35,075 nucleotides of DNA, taken from positions 1 to 35,075 of the forward strand of contig JAFALA010000096.1 in NCBI GenBank assembly GCA_019234815.1, given 5' to 3'. The notes beneath the pieces were generated by a model. It made no database searches, was not told the DNA's origin, and worked only from the letters and a program-made list of their open reading frames with translations. Source of the DNA: Burkholderiaceae bacterium. GTDB taxonomy: Bacteria; Pseudomonadota; Gammaproteobacteria; Burkholderiales; Burkholderiaceae_C. Each line of letters starts with the position of its first letter. The first letter of the stretch is position 1. Shown here in pieces: positions 15,513 through 23,878 of this stretch. Made by a program: the position numbers and the translations under genes.

Positions 15513-16598
15513 TCAGAACTCGGGGTAGAGGCGGCCGGGGTTGAAGATGCCAGCGGGGTCGAAGGCCTGCTTCAGTTGCTGGTGGATGCGCTGCAGCGGC
15601 GCGCTCAAGGGGGTAAAGACGGGGCCGCGTTTCTCCTGGGCGCGGAACAGCGTGGCGTGGCCGCCGGCTGCCGATGCGGCCTGGCGGACGGCGTTGGCGT
15701 CGGTGGATTGCGAAGTGAGGAGCCAGCGCTGCGCGCCGCCCCATTCGACCAGCTGCTCGCCGGCCAGCTTCAACTCGGGCGCGGTGGAAGGCACAGACAG
15801 GCGCCAGAGCGCAGCGCCGTCTTGCATTGGGCTCTTGAAAAATGCGTGATCGTGGTCGCGCAGGCCGGCCCAGAACTGCGAGGCCTCCGATTCGCTCATC
15901 GCCTCGCCGCCCAGGAACTGCACGGCGGCGCGCACCGCCGCCTGCGCACCAGCCAGACGCAGGCTCAGGACGCCGGCCGAATGGGCGCTGGCATGCAGCG
16001 GCAGGGCCAGGCCGCCCCAGCGGTTGAGGGCCTGCAGCGCTTGCGCCTGCGTCATCTCGAAACGCAGCGTGGCCTGGCAGACCGGCAGCGGCACGACCTT
16101 CAGCGAGACCTCCAGGATCAGGCCCAGCACGCCCATGGCGCCGGCCATCAGCCGCGAGACGTCGTAGCCGGCCACGTTTTTCATGACCGTGCCGCCGAAG
16201 TTCAGCAGCTCGGCGCGGCCGTTCAAGAGGCTCAGGCCCAGCACATGGTCGCGCACGGCGCCGCAGCTGGCGCGCGACGGGCCCGACAGGCCGCTGGCCA
16301 CCATGCCGCCCACGGTGCCCTGGCCGCCAAAGCGCGGTGGCTCGAAGGCCAGGCACTGGCCCTGGGCTGCCAGCGCGGCCTCCAGCTCGGCAATGGGCGT
16401 GCCTGCCTTGGCCGTGACCACCAGCTCGGTCGGTTCGTAGCTGCTGACGCCGCTGAAGGCGCGCGTGTCCAGCGGCTCGCCGCGCGGCGCTTCGCCATAG
16501 AAGCGCTTGCTGCCCTGGCCGACGATGGCTAGCGGCAGGTGCCGCGCGGCGGCGTCGCGGATGCGGTCTTGAAACTCATGCACCATCAACTGCATCAT
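15513..16598 (-). CDS. glcE: Glycolate oxidase FAD-binding subunit GlcE
   Basis: A 361-residue protein, the usual GlcE length. ATG 16598 is chosen because GAGG lies five bases upstream and it overlaps the glcD stop by one base (TGATG). The FAD-binding PCMH-type fold is visible: IVGQGSKRFYG near residue 25, ELVVTAKAGTPIAELEAAL, then FGGQGTVGGMVASGLSGP and GGTVMKNVAGYDVSRL. The C-terminal end LKQAFDPAGIFNPGRL is a family signature. It acts with GlcD and GlcF in oxidation of glycolate to glyoxylate. Gene order glcD-glcE-glcF with overlaps indicates one operon. Confidence 0.93.
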   Translation of the reverse strand: MMQLMVHEFQDRIRDAAARHLPLAIVGQGSKRFYGEAPRGEPLDTRAFSGVSSYEPTELVVTAKAGTPIAELEAALAAQGQCLAFEPPRFGGQGTVGGMVASGLSGPSRASCGAVRDHVLGLSLLNGRAELLNFGGTVMKNVAGYDVSRLMAGAMGVLGLILEVSLKVVPLPVCQATLRFEMTQAQALQALNRWGGLALPLHASAHSAGVLSLRLAGAQAAVRAAVQFLGGEAMSESEASQFWAGLRDHDHAFFKSPMQDGAALWRLSVPSTAPELKLAGEQLVEWGGAQRWLLTSQSTDANAVRQAASAAGGHATLFRAQEKRGPVFTPLSAPLQRIHQQLKQAFDPAGIFNPGRLYPEF

Positions 16599-18064
16599 CA
16601 AAACCTCGGCAGCTCGGGAAAGGCCAGCATGCCGCGCTTGACGTGCATCTTGCCGTACTCGGCGCAGCGGTGCAGCGTGGGAATCACCTTGCCGGGGTTG
16701 AGCAATTCCAGCGGATCGAAGGCGCGCTTGAGTGCTCCCATCTGCGCAAGCTCCTCGGGCGAGAACTGCACGCACATGGAATTGAGCTTCTCGACGCCGA
16801 CGCCGTGCTCGCCGGTCACGGTGCCGCCCATGGCGACGCTGGTTTCCAGGATGTCGGCGCCGAACAGCTCGGCGCGGTGCAGCTGATCCGGGTCGTTGGC
16901 GTCGAACAAGATCAATGGGTGCAGATTGCCGTCGCCGGCGTGGAACACATTGCAGCAGCGCAGCCGGTATGTCTTTTCCATCTCGGCAATGGCCAGCAGG
17001 ATTTCGGCCAGCTTCTTGCGCGGGATGGTCGAGTCCATGCACATGTAGTCGGGGCTGATGCGGCCCGAGGCCGGGAAAGCGTTCTTGCGCCCGCTCCAGA
17101 AGCGCAGGCGCTGCGCCTCGTCGGCGCTCACCGTCAGCTGCGTGGCACCGCTTTCCCGCAGCACGGCCTGCATGCGCTCGATTTCTTCGGCGACCTCCTC
17201 GGGCGTGCCGTCGCTTTCGCACAGCAGGATCGCTTCGGCATCGAGGTCGTAGCCGGCGTGGACGAAGTCTTCCACGGCGGCGGTCATGGGCTTGTCCATC
17301 ATTTCCAGGCCGGCCGGGATGATGCCGGCGGCGATGATGTGGGCCACGGCCGCGCCGGCCTTGCGCACATCGTCGAAGCTGGCCATGATGCAGCGCGCCA
17401 GCACCGGCTTGGGCCAGAGCTTGACGGTGACTTCGGTGACCACCGCCAGCATGCCTTCGCTGCCCACCAGCACGCTGAGCAGGTCCAGGCCCGCGGCATC
17501 GAGCGCCTCGGAACCGAATTCGACCGCTTCGCCTTTGATGGTGAAGCCGCGCACGCGCATCACGTTGTGCAGGGTCAGCCCATATTTGAGGCAATGCACG
17601 CCGCCCGAGTTCTCGGCTACGTTGCCGCCTATGGTGCAGGCGATCTGGCTGCTGGGGTCGGGGGCGTAATAAAGGCCATGAGGCGCGGCCGCCTCCGAGA
17701 TGGCAAGGTTGCGCACCCCGCATTGCACGCGCGCCGTGCGGGCCAGCGGGTCGAGCTCGAGAATGCGGTTGAACCGCGCCAGCGCCAGCGTCAGGCCTTG
17801 CGCATGCGGCAGCGCGCCGCCCGACAGACCCGTGCCCGCGCCGCGCGCCACCACCGGCACCTGCAAGGCATGGCAGCAGCGCAGCACGGCGGCCACCTGG
17901 TCCTCGGTCTCGGGCAGCGCCACCGCCAGCGGGCGTTCGCGGTAGGCGCTCAGCCCGTCGCATTCGTAGGGCGTGGTGTCCTCGCCGTGCCACAGCAGCG
18001 CATGGGCGGGGAGCACGGCTTGCAGCGCCTGCACGAGCCGGGCCTGGGCCTCCTGGCGGTTCAT
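16598..18064 (-). CDS. glcD: Glycolate oxidase subunit GlcD (FAD-linked)
   Basis: A 488-residue flavoprotein with the FAD pyrophosphate loop RGAGTGLSGGALP near residue 75, the second FAD segment CTIGGNVAENSGGVHCLKYG, and the C-terminal FAD-oxidase cap that ends with AFDPLELLNPGKVIP. The conserved HAGDGNLHP segment with the active-site histidine is present. It oxidises glycolate, and often D-lactate, with GlcE and GlcF. GAGG lies seven bases before ATG 18064, and the gene starts four bases after the lldP stop, so permease and oxidase are co-expressed. D-lactate dehydrogenase is the main alternative name, but the adjacent GlcE and GlcF settle the call. Confidence 0.94.
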   Translation of the reverse strand: MNRQEAQARLVQALQAVLPAHALLWHGEDTTPYECDGLSAYRERPLAVALPETEDQVAAVLRCCHALQVPVVARGAGTGLSGGALPHAQGLTLALARFNRILELDPLARTARVQCGVRNLAISEAAAPHGLYYAPDPSSQIACTIGGNVAENSGGVHCLKYGLTLHNVMRVRGFTIKGEAVEFGSEALDAAGLDLLSVLVGSEGMLAVVTEVTVKLWPKPVLARCIMASFDDVRKAGAAVAHIIAAGIIPAGLEMMDKPMTAAVEDFVHAGYDLDAEAILLCESDGTPEEVAEEIERMQAVLRESGATQLTVSADEAQRLRFWSGRKNAFPASGRISPDYMCMDSTIPRKKLAEILLAIAEMEKTYRLRCCNVFHAGDGNLHPLILFDANDPDQLHRAELFGADILETSVAMGGTVTGEHGVGVEKLNSMCVQFSPEELAQMGALKRAFDPLELLNPGKVIPTLHRCAEYGKMHVKRGMLAFPELPRF

Positions 18065-18068
18065 CTCG

Positions 18069-19724
18069 CTACCTCACCATCAGCGTGAACGGCGGCACGT
18101 AGGCCTGCAGGGTCACGAGCAGGCCCACCAGGCAGGCCAGCGCGATCGAGTGGAAGAACACATAGCGCAGGATGTCGCCTTCATGGTTGTGCCAGCCGGT
18201 GGCCGTGGAGGCGACGACGATGGACTGCGCGTCGATCATCTTGCCCATCACGCCGCCCGAGCTGTTGGCCGCGCCCATCAGGTTGACCGACAGGCCCAGC
18301 TGGCCGGCCGCGACGCGCTGCATGCCGCCGAACAGCACGTTGGAGGCGGTGTCGGAGCCGGTCAGCGCCACGCCCAGCCAGCCCATCAAGGTGCCGAAGA
18401 AGGGGTAGAACACGCCGGTCGACGCGAAGGCCAGGCCCAGCGTGGTGTCCAGGCCCGAGAAGCGCGTCACCGTGCCCAGGCCCAGCATCAGCGCGATCGT
18501 CATCAGCGAGTAGCGCACGCGCCAGAGCGTCTGGCCATAGGTCTTGAGCAGGGCCGGCACGCTGTAGCCCATCACCAGGCCGCCGATCAGCGAGGCCACC
18601 AGGATGCCGGTGCCCGTCATCGACAGCAGGTTGAAGGTGTAGCTGGCGGCCTCGAAGGTCGGCTTGAGCACGACGGGCGGCATCTTTTGCACCAGGTTGT
18701 GCAGGCCCTCGATGGGGACCTTGGGACTGAAGAGGGCGTTGACGGCGTTCTTGAAGGCGGGCATGCCCCAGATGAAGACGAACAGCGTCAGAATGGCCCA
18801 GGGCGTCCAGGCCTTGATGACGGTCGCGCGGCTGTGCTGGACGCGCTGGGCCTTGGCCGGCTGGGCCTCGTCGTCCGACCGGCCCTTGAGCGTGACCGAA
18901 GTCCAGATGCGCGGCGGCTGCCACACGCGCAGGAACAGCACCAGCGCGGCCATGGAGCAGATGGCGGCGATCACGTCGACCAGCTCCGGCCCCATGTAGT
19001 TCGACACCAGGAACTGCGGGATCGCAAAGCTCACGCCGGTGACGAGGATCGCGGGCCAGACCTCCAGCATGCCGCGCCAGCCGGCAAAGGCCCAGATCAG
19101 CCAGTAGGGCACCAGCAGGGAGAAGAAGGGCAGCTGGCGGCCAATCATGGCGGTCACCGCCGCCAGGTCGTAGCCGTGCGTGCTGGCCAGCGCGATCACG
19201 GGCGTGCCCAGGGCGCCAAAGGCCACCGGCGCGGTGTTGGCGATCAGGCTCAGGCCTGAGGCCGCCAGCGGCGAGAAGCCCAGGCCGATCAGGATCGCGG
19301 CGGTCACGGCCACCGGCGTGCCGAAGCCCGAGGCGCCCTCGAAGAAGGCGCCGAAGGAAAAGGCGATCAGCAGCAACTGCAGCCGGCGGTCGGCGGTGAT
19401 GCCCGCGATCGACTCCTGCAGCACCTGGAAGCTGCCGTTCTTGTCGGTCAGCTGCTGCAAGAAGATGATGTTCAACACGATCCAGCCGATCGGCATCAGG
19501 CCGGACATGGCGCCCAGCAGCGCCGCGCGGCCCGCCATGTCGGCCGGCATGCCGAAGGCCAGCACGGCGATCACCAAGGCGCTCAGCAGGCCCGCGCCCG
19601 CGGCGACGTGGGCCTTGAGATGGAAAACGCCCAGGCCCAGCAGCATGACCGCGACGGGAACCACCGCGGCCAGGGTGCTCAGGGCGGGGCTGCCCAGGGG
19701 GTTGTAAACCTGTTGCCAAACCAT
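18069..19724 (-). CDS. lldP: L-lactate/glycolate permease, LldP/GlcA family
   Basis: A 551-residue transporter of the LctP family, the same length as E. coli LldP. ATG 19724 is chosen because GGAG lies six bases upstream and the protein then starts MVWQQVYNPLG, as in relatives; ATG 19736 lacks a good ribosome site. About twelve or more hydrophobic segments are visible, with family motifs such as SFGAFFEGASGFGTPVA near residue 130 and NSSGGVMGKMIDAQSI near the end. Proton-coupled uptake of lactate or glycolate is the family function. Its place directly before glcD favours glycolate (GlcA-like role) or shared use for 2-hydroxyacids. Confidence 0.92.
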   Translation of the reverse strand: MVWQQVYNPLGSPALSTLAAVVPVAVMLLGLGVFHLKAHVAAGAGLLSALVIAVLAFGMPADMAGRAALLGAMSGLMPIGWIVLNIIFLQQLTDKNGSFQVLQESIAGITADRRLQLLLIAFSFGAFFEGASGFGTPVAVTAAILIGLGFSPLAASGLSLIANTAPVAFGALGTPVIALASTHGYDLAAVTAMIGRQLPFFSLLVPYWLIWAFAGWRGMLEVWPAILVTGVSFAIPQFLVSNYMGPELVDVIAAICSMAALVLFLRVWQPPRIWTSVTLKGRSDDEAQPAKAQRVQHSRATVIKAWTPWAILTLFVFIWGMPAFKNAVNALFSPKVPIEGLHNLVQKMPPVVLKPTFEAASYTFNLLSMTGTGILVASLIGGLVMGYSVPALLKTYGQTLWRVRYSLMTIALMLGLGTVTRFSGLDTTLGLAFASTGVFYPFFGTLMGWLGVALTGSDTASNVLFGGMQRVAAGQLGLSVNLMGAANSSGGVMGKMIDAQSIVVASTATGWHNHEGDILRYVFFHSIALACLVGLLVTLQAYVPPFTLMVR

Positions 19725-19747
19725 TGTTGTCTCCATTCTTCTTTGAA

Positions 19748-19776
19748 ATCATGGACAGCGTCCGCCGTGCATGCAA
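19748..19776 (-). promoter_or_regulatory. Candidate promoter of lldP-glcDEF
   Basis: On the minus strand TTGCAT (19771-19776) and CATGAT (19748-19753) are 17 bases apart. Both are only moderate matches. The predicted start near 19741 gives a leader of about 17 bases that carries the GGAG ribosome site of lldP. Confidence 0.3.
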
Positions 19777-19861
19777 GGGCGCCATGTTGAGACCCTTCAG
19801 GAGTCTTGGTCTGAAACTTTGACGCCCCCTTATTGAGCAATTTTCAAATCGGAAACGGACA

Positions 19862-19875
19862 CAGGGCGAACCCTG
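19862..19875 (-). terminator. TTCG-loop hairpin between the LysR gene and lldP
   Basis: On the minus strand CAGGG, TTCG, CCCTG form a perfect five-pair stem with the very stable UUCG loop, 29 bases after the LysR stop. A T-rich but broken stretch (TGTCCGTTTCC) follows. It may end or slow transcription from the LysR gene; strength is uncertain. Confidence 0.4.
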
Positions 19876-19881
19876 ACAAGG

Positions 19882-19903
19882 CGCGTCAATTGAGACGCGT
19901 CAA
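19882..19903 (-). promoter_or_regulatory. Direct repeat TTGACGCG, possible regulator site
   Basis: On the minus strand TTGACGCG occurs twice, 14 bases apart (19896-19903 and 19882-19889), directly after the LysR stop and upstream of lldP. A partial dyad GCGTC/GACGC overlaps it. It may be a binding site controlling lldP-glcDEF, but no consensus is known to me. Confidence 0.25.
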
Positions 19904-19904
19904 A

Positions 19905-20786
19905 TCAGTCCAGGACCCGCGCCAGCCAGTCGGCAAAGGCTGCGCATTCCCAGCGTTCCATCATGCCGGGCTTCCAGCACAGGAAGTGGTGGTAGGGCGA
20001 GGCCACGGTGCGCGGCGACAGGCGCAGCAGGCGTCCGGAGTCCAGCCACATGGTGCCCAGGCGCATGCGCATCAGCGCCACGCCGAAGCCGGCCGCGGCG
20101 GCGTCCGCCACCAGGCCGACATCGTTGAACTGCGCGCCTTCGCGCGGCTCGGGCAGCGAAATGCCGTGGGCCTCGAACCAGGTGCTCCAAGGGTCCAGCG
20201 GGCTGCGGATCAGGCGCGCGCGCTGGACCGATTCGGCGTCGTCGAACTGTCCGAATGGTCCGAATTCATGCAGGTATTCGGGGCTGCAGACCGGCGTGAT
20301 CTCGTCGCTGAGAATGCGCCGGTATTCCAGCCCCGGGTAGGGACCCTGGCCGTAGCGGACCTCCAGGTCGGCGTCTTCGGACTTCAGGTCGGCCATCGGG
20401 ATGGCCACCTGCATCACCAGCTCGATTTCGGGGTAGGCGTGCCGGAACAGGGCCAGCTTGGGCAGCAGGATCTGGCGCGAGAAGGTCGGCGTGACGGCCA
20501 GGCGCAGGCGCACGCCGCCGGGCGCGGCCGACGCGTGTCCGGGCACCTGCTGCAAGGCCTTCAGGCCCTGGCGCACCGGCACCAGGTAGGCGCTCCCGTC
20601 GGCCGTCAAGGCGAAGTCGCGGGTGAAGAGCTTGAGGCCGAACTGCGATTCGAGCTGGCGGATCCGATGGCTGACCGCGCTGGGCGTGACGGCCAGTTCG
20701 TCGGCCACCTGGTTGACGCTGCGCAAGCGGGCCAGCGCTTCAAAGGCCAGCAGACATTGAATGGGCGGAATGCGGGGTGCGCTCAT
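19905..20786 (-). CDS. LysR-family transcriptional regulator, GcvA-like
   Basis: A 293-residue regulator. Residues 8-65 are a LysR-type winged helix-turn-helix (QCLLAFEALARLRSVNQVAD, TPSAVSHRIRQLE, LKLFTRD), close in style to GcvA-type LysR proteins, and the rest is a periplasmic-binding-protein-like effector domain. LysR proteins respond to a small molecule and control neighbouring genes. The next genes on the same strand, 180 bases on, are lldP-glcDEF, so control of 2-hydroxyacid use is the simplest guess. Its ATG overlaps the stop of the FIST gene (20783-20786), an uncommon coupling of a sensor-like protein to a LysR regulator. Confidence 0.88.
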   Translation of the reverse strand: MSAPRIPPIQCLLAFEALARLRSVNQVADELAVTPSAVSHRIRQLESQFGLKLFTRDFALTADGSAYLVPVRQGLKALQQVPGHASAAPGGVRLRLAVTPTFSRQILLPKLALFRHAYPEIELVMQVAIPMADLKSEDADLEVRYGQGPYPGLEYRRILSDEITPVCSPEYLHEFGPFGQFDDAESVQRARLIRSPLDPWSTWFEAHGISLPEPREGAQFNDVGLVADAAAAGFGVALMRMRLGTMWLDSGRLLRLSPRTVASPYHHFLCWKPGMMERWECAAFADWLARVLD

Positions 20787-21955
20787 GCAGGGGACAGAAA
20801 CACGGTCAGCACGCCCGTGTAGCCATAAATGTTTTGATGCGCAATTTCACCACCGGCAAAGAAGCCGGCCAGCGGCATGTCGCCGAGCGCATGCTGTATC
20901 CATTGCAGCTCGGCGTGCGGCGCGCCGAAATGGGCCCCGCCGCGGCCCGAGCAACTGATGTAGATCGCGCCGGACATGCGGACCGGGCTGGCGTCGTGGT
21001 CTTCCAGCTCCTCGCGGATCTCGGTGCAGATGCGCATCAGGTCGCGCCGGGCCGCCTCGGCATTGCGTTCGCAAAAGCTCAGGGGCTGACCGAGTTCGGG
21101 CACATCCGCCACCAGGATGCCACGCCGCGCCGGGTCTATGCCCAGCAGGTGGCGCACCAGCACCTCGTCGCCATAGCTGCCGGCGCGCACCGCGGCCTGG
21201 GTGTCCAGGTGCAGCGCGACCAGGGTGTGGCGCAAGCGCGCGATGGTGCCGCGCCAGTCTCCTTGCGCAGGCTGGGCGGGCAGGGTCAGGTCGTGCATCA
21301 GGCAGTCCAGCGCCGGCTGGTCGTTCAGCGTCAGCACCAGATTGCGCTCGCACTGCGTGATATGGCGCGTGCGCCCCAGCGAGCGGCAGCCCTGGCTGAC
21401 GCGCGAGACCAGGCTCACGTCGGGGCCGAAGGCCACGCCGGAAAGCCCGCCCTGCCAGACACCGTTGGCGATCTGCACGCCTTGCATGCGGCCGCTGGTG
21501 ATGCCGCCAAACAGGTACTGGCTGTGGGTCTGCACGGCCAGCTCATCGAGCAGCGCCGGCAGGTCCGGGTTGCTGCTGTCGCTGTGCACCAGCGCGGTCT
21601 CGGCCGGCCAGTGGCGCAAGGGATGGATGCCGGAAAAGATCTGGAACTGCTCTTGGGGCAGATCGCAAAGCATCAGGACCAGCGCCGGCTCGTCGAAATA
21701 TTCGGTGGCGGTGGCGCAGACGCCGATGGCGCTGCCGCCGACCCAGGCCGTGCCTGGCCAGCGCAGCTGCAGCTCGGACAGCAGGCCGTCGGCATGCGAC
21801 TGGTAATGCTCGCTGAAATAGATCCAGCCCAGCGTGGGGCTGAAGGCCTTGCCTGCGCCATGCGATCCCATCTGCGCATCCAGCTGTGCCGCCGCCAGCG
21901 CCAGCGCCATGTGGGCGTCCGGGTGCGTGGCGTGGCCCTGAATGAAGCGCGGCAC
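20783..21955 (-). CDS. FIST-domain (N and C) signal-transduction protein
   Basis: A 390-residue protein with a FIST_N domain over about residues 20-220 (WVGGSAIGV, LFGGITSG, GLSGVAFG) and a FIST_C domain over about 225-370 (GILVADVPELGQPLSFCERN, ISCSGRGG, LAGFFAGGEI). FIST domains are predicted sensory modules that bind small ligands, perhaps amino acids or derivatives. There is no attached kinase or GGDEF domain and no signal peptide, so any output would come through a partner. The start is GTG 21955, supported by GGAG five bases upstream. It overlaps the LysR gene by four bases and follows phaM by 34 bases. Confidence 0.88.
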   Translation of the reverse strand: MPRFIQGHATHPDAHMALALAAAQLDAQMGSHGAGKAFSPTLGWIYFSEHYQSHADGLLSELQLRWPGTAWVGGSAIGVCATATEYFDEPALVLMLCDLPQEQFQIFSGIHPLRHWPAETALVHSDSSNPDLPALLDELAVQTHSQYLFGGITSGRMQGVQIANGVWQGGLSGVAFGPDVSLVSRVSQGCRSLGRTRHITQCERNLVLTLNDQPALDCLMHDLTLPAQPAQGDWRGTIARLRHTLVALHLDTQAAVRAGSYGDEVLVRHLLGIDPARRGILVADVPELGQPLSFCERNAEAARRDLMRICTEIREELEDHDASPVRMSGAIYISCSGRGGAHFGAPHAELQWIQHALGDMPLAGFFAGGEIAHQNIYGYTGVLTVFLSPA

Positions 21956-21989
21956 GGCGGCTCCGGAGGTGGGTGAGTTGGCGGCGGAC

Positions 21990-22748
21990 TCAGCGTGCGG
22001 TCTTGCGCGCAGCGGTGCCGGCCGTGTTTTTGGCTGCGGGCTTGCGCCGCGGCGCGGCCGTCGCGGCGGTGGACCGGGCCGTTTCGGCGGGCTTGGCGCT
22101 CACGGTCTTGCCGATCGTCTGGGCCATGCTGCTGGCGACGCTGTTTGCCACGGATCCGGCCACCGCGCCGGGCACGGCGACCGCCTTCTTCAAGGTTTCG
22201 CCCGCCGCATCGATGCTTTGCTTGACCAGGCTGCCGGCCAGGCTCTTGGCGGCGTCGGTGGTCGTTTCCTTCAAGGCGTTGGTGGCCAGCTGGGTGAACT
22301 GCTGGGTCAGTGCCGACCACCATTGCATGGGATCGACGGCGGGCGGGACGGCCGGCTCTGCGGGTTCCGTCTGGGGTGGCACGCGGCTGGTCTTCTTGGC
22401 CGGCGTGGCCTGGGCCTTGGCGGACGGCCCGGGCCAGTTGCTCAGGTCGGGCGTGGGAACCTTGAGCTTGTCCTGCAGCTCGCTCAGGGGCACGTTCATG
22501 GTCTGCAGCGTCGACAGCGTCATGCGCTGCACCTCCATGGCCTGGATGGTGGTGGACAGCATCCGGGCGTTCTGCTCCAGCCAGAACTGCACGGTGCGCA
22601 GCTCTTCAATGCGCCTGGCCAGCTCCTCGGGATTCAGCGTCGGGGCCACCCATTGGCCGATGCCGGGCAAGGCCGCGCCGGCATTCTTGACCAGCCCCTG
22701 CAGGAAATCGAAGCCGGGAACGAATTTGGTGAAGCTGTTGTCCGTCAT
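21990..22748 (-). CDS. phaM: PhaM family polyhydroxyalkanoate granule regulatory protein
   Basis: A 252-residue protein. ATG 22748 follows AGGAGG at a spacing of five. The N-terminal half carries the PhaM pattern: FVPGFDFLQGLVKNAG, then WVAPTLNPEELARRIEELR and TVQFWLEQNARMLSTTIQAM, a helical region thought to bind PHA synthase. After a Pro/Ala linker (about 95-125) comes a second helical segment with MQWWSALTQQF. The last 40 residues are rich in Ala, Lys, Arg, Pro and Thr like histone H1 tails, expected to bind DNA. PhaM activates PhaC and ties granules to the nucleoid. Phasins and pha genes are not adjacent. Confidence 0.85.
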   Translation of the reverse strand: MTDNSFTKFVPGFDFLQGLVKNAGAALPGIGQWVAPTLNPEELARRIEELRTVQFWLEQNARMLSTTIQAMEVQRMTLSTLQTMNVPLSELQDKLKVPTPDLSNWPGPSAKAQATPAKKTSRVPPQTEPAEPAVPPAVDPMQWWSALTQQFTQLATNALKETTTDAAKSLAGSLVKQSIDAAGETLKKAVAVPGAVAGSVANSVASSMAQTIGKTVSAKPAETARSTAATAAPRRKPAAKNTAGTAARKTAR

Positions 22749-22797
22749 GCATCCTCCTGAAGTGCCGGTTGTGAGTGGGTCATCGTAAGCGTTTCGC

Positions 22798-23829
22798 TCA
22801 ATGCGCAAGAGGAAATACGGGCTCGACTTCGAAGCCCTGGTCCCGCAGCAGCACGGGCAGCGCGTGCGGTCCGGTCATGTGCAGCGCGCCGACCGCCGCC
22901 AGCAGATTCTGGCCCCTGGCGTGCAGGGCTGCAATGCGTTCGGCCAGTTTGGGGTTGCGGCCATCGTTGAGGCGGCTCAGGGCCTCGCGGTCGGCGGCGT
23001 TGTGGATGCAGTCGCACCACTGTTCGTAGCGGGCCAGCGTGGGCAGGTCGCCGCGTTCCCAGGCGCCTGCCAGCTTGAGCAGCATGGGCCTGACCTGGTG
23101 CTTTTCCAGTTGCGTCAAGCCTTCGCGCAGGTCGGTCAGCGCCTGGACCGGATCGTCGGGAATCAGCGCATCGATCTGGTCGGCAACGTCTTCCAGGCCG
23201 ATCAGCGGTCGTTCGTGGCGTCGGGCCCAGCGCATCAGCATCAGCTCCTGGCCGTAGGCCGGATCCAGGCCGTCCCAGCGGCCGGCCAGCATCTGGTAGG
23301 TGCTGAGCTGCATCAGGGGATGGAGTTCGGCCAGCGCGCCCTCGGGCAGGCAGGCGGCGCGCGCCTGGGCGTCCATGCGTTTCTGCAGCGCCTCGCTCAG
23401 CTTCAAGGGCGCGGCCGGCGCGGCGCTCAGGGCGCGGTTGACCTCGGGGTCGCTCAGGTCGAGCTCCAGCGCGACGGCGTCGCTGGCGTCCAGGGCCTGA
23501 CGCAACAGCGGCCCGGGCTGGCTCCAGGCGGCCTTGCCGATGTGCAGGCTGCCGAACAGGTAGGAGCTGTGGCCGTCGCGGCTCAATTTCCAGAGCATGC
23601 CGTGGTCATGGGTGGATGTTTCGGCATCCTCGGTCGCCGGCTCCGGCATGGGCGGACAACGGGGCGCTTGCGCAAGGACGAGCGTCGGTGCCATGGCCAG
23701 CCAGAGGGCGCTGAGCCCGCGCCAAAACAGACGCCAAAGCAGGTGCAAGAGCAGGTGCAAGAGCGGGTGCAAAAACGGGTGCAAAAACGGGTGCTGAGCG
23801 ACGGGAGGCTGGCGGTGCTTGGGGGTCAT
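22798..23829 (-). CDS. TraB/GumN family protein with repetitive N-terminus
   Basis: A 343-residue protein of the TraB/GumN (TIKI-like) family. The first conserved motif is SYLFGSLHIGK around residue 90, and the closing motif is AAVGALHMTGPHALPVLLRDQG near the C-terminus, which carries the conserved Gly-x-x-His. Some relatives are metal-dependent proteases; bacterial functions are largely unknown. ATG 23829 is preferred over a TTG at 23850. Before a probable signal or anchor segment (ALWLAMAPTLVLAQA) lies an unusual run of four-residue repeats (HPFL, HPLL, HLLL, HLLW), encoded by 12-base tandem repeats. It is probably exported or membrane anchored. PhaM follows 49 bases on. Confidence 0.85.
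   Translation of the reverse strand: MTPKHRQPPVAQHPFLHPFLHPLLHLLLHLLWRLFWRGLSALWLAMAPTLVLAQAPRCPPMPEPATEDAETSTHDHGMLWKLSRDGHSSYLFGSLHIGKAAWSQPGPLLRQALDASDAVALELDLSDPEVNRALSAAPAAPLKLSEALQKRMDAQARAACLPEGALAELHPLMQLSTYQMLAGRWDGLDPAYGQELMLMRWARRHERPLIGLEDVADQIDALIPDDPVQALTDLREGLTQLEKHQVRPMLLKLAGAWERGDLPTLARYEQWCDCIHNAADREALSRLNDGRNPKLAERIAALHARGQNLLAAVGALHMTGPHALPVLLRDQGFEVEPVFPLAH
23738..23797 (-). repeat. 12-base tandem repeat inside the TraB/GumN coding sequence
   Basis: Five consecutive 12-base units (plus-strand forms AGCAGGTGCAAG twice, AGCGGGTGCAAA, AACGGGTGCAAA, AACGGGTGCTGA) span 23738-23797; a degenerate sixth may precede at 23726. Each unit codes for four residues (His-x-x-Leu) and keeps the frame whatever the copy number, so slippage would lengthen or shorten the N-terminus without breaking the gene. 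Confidence 0.85.
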
Positions 23830-23878
23830 GGCCTGGGCGCAAGCTGGCAATGCGTTGCGCCGATTATGACCATGCGAT

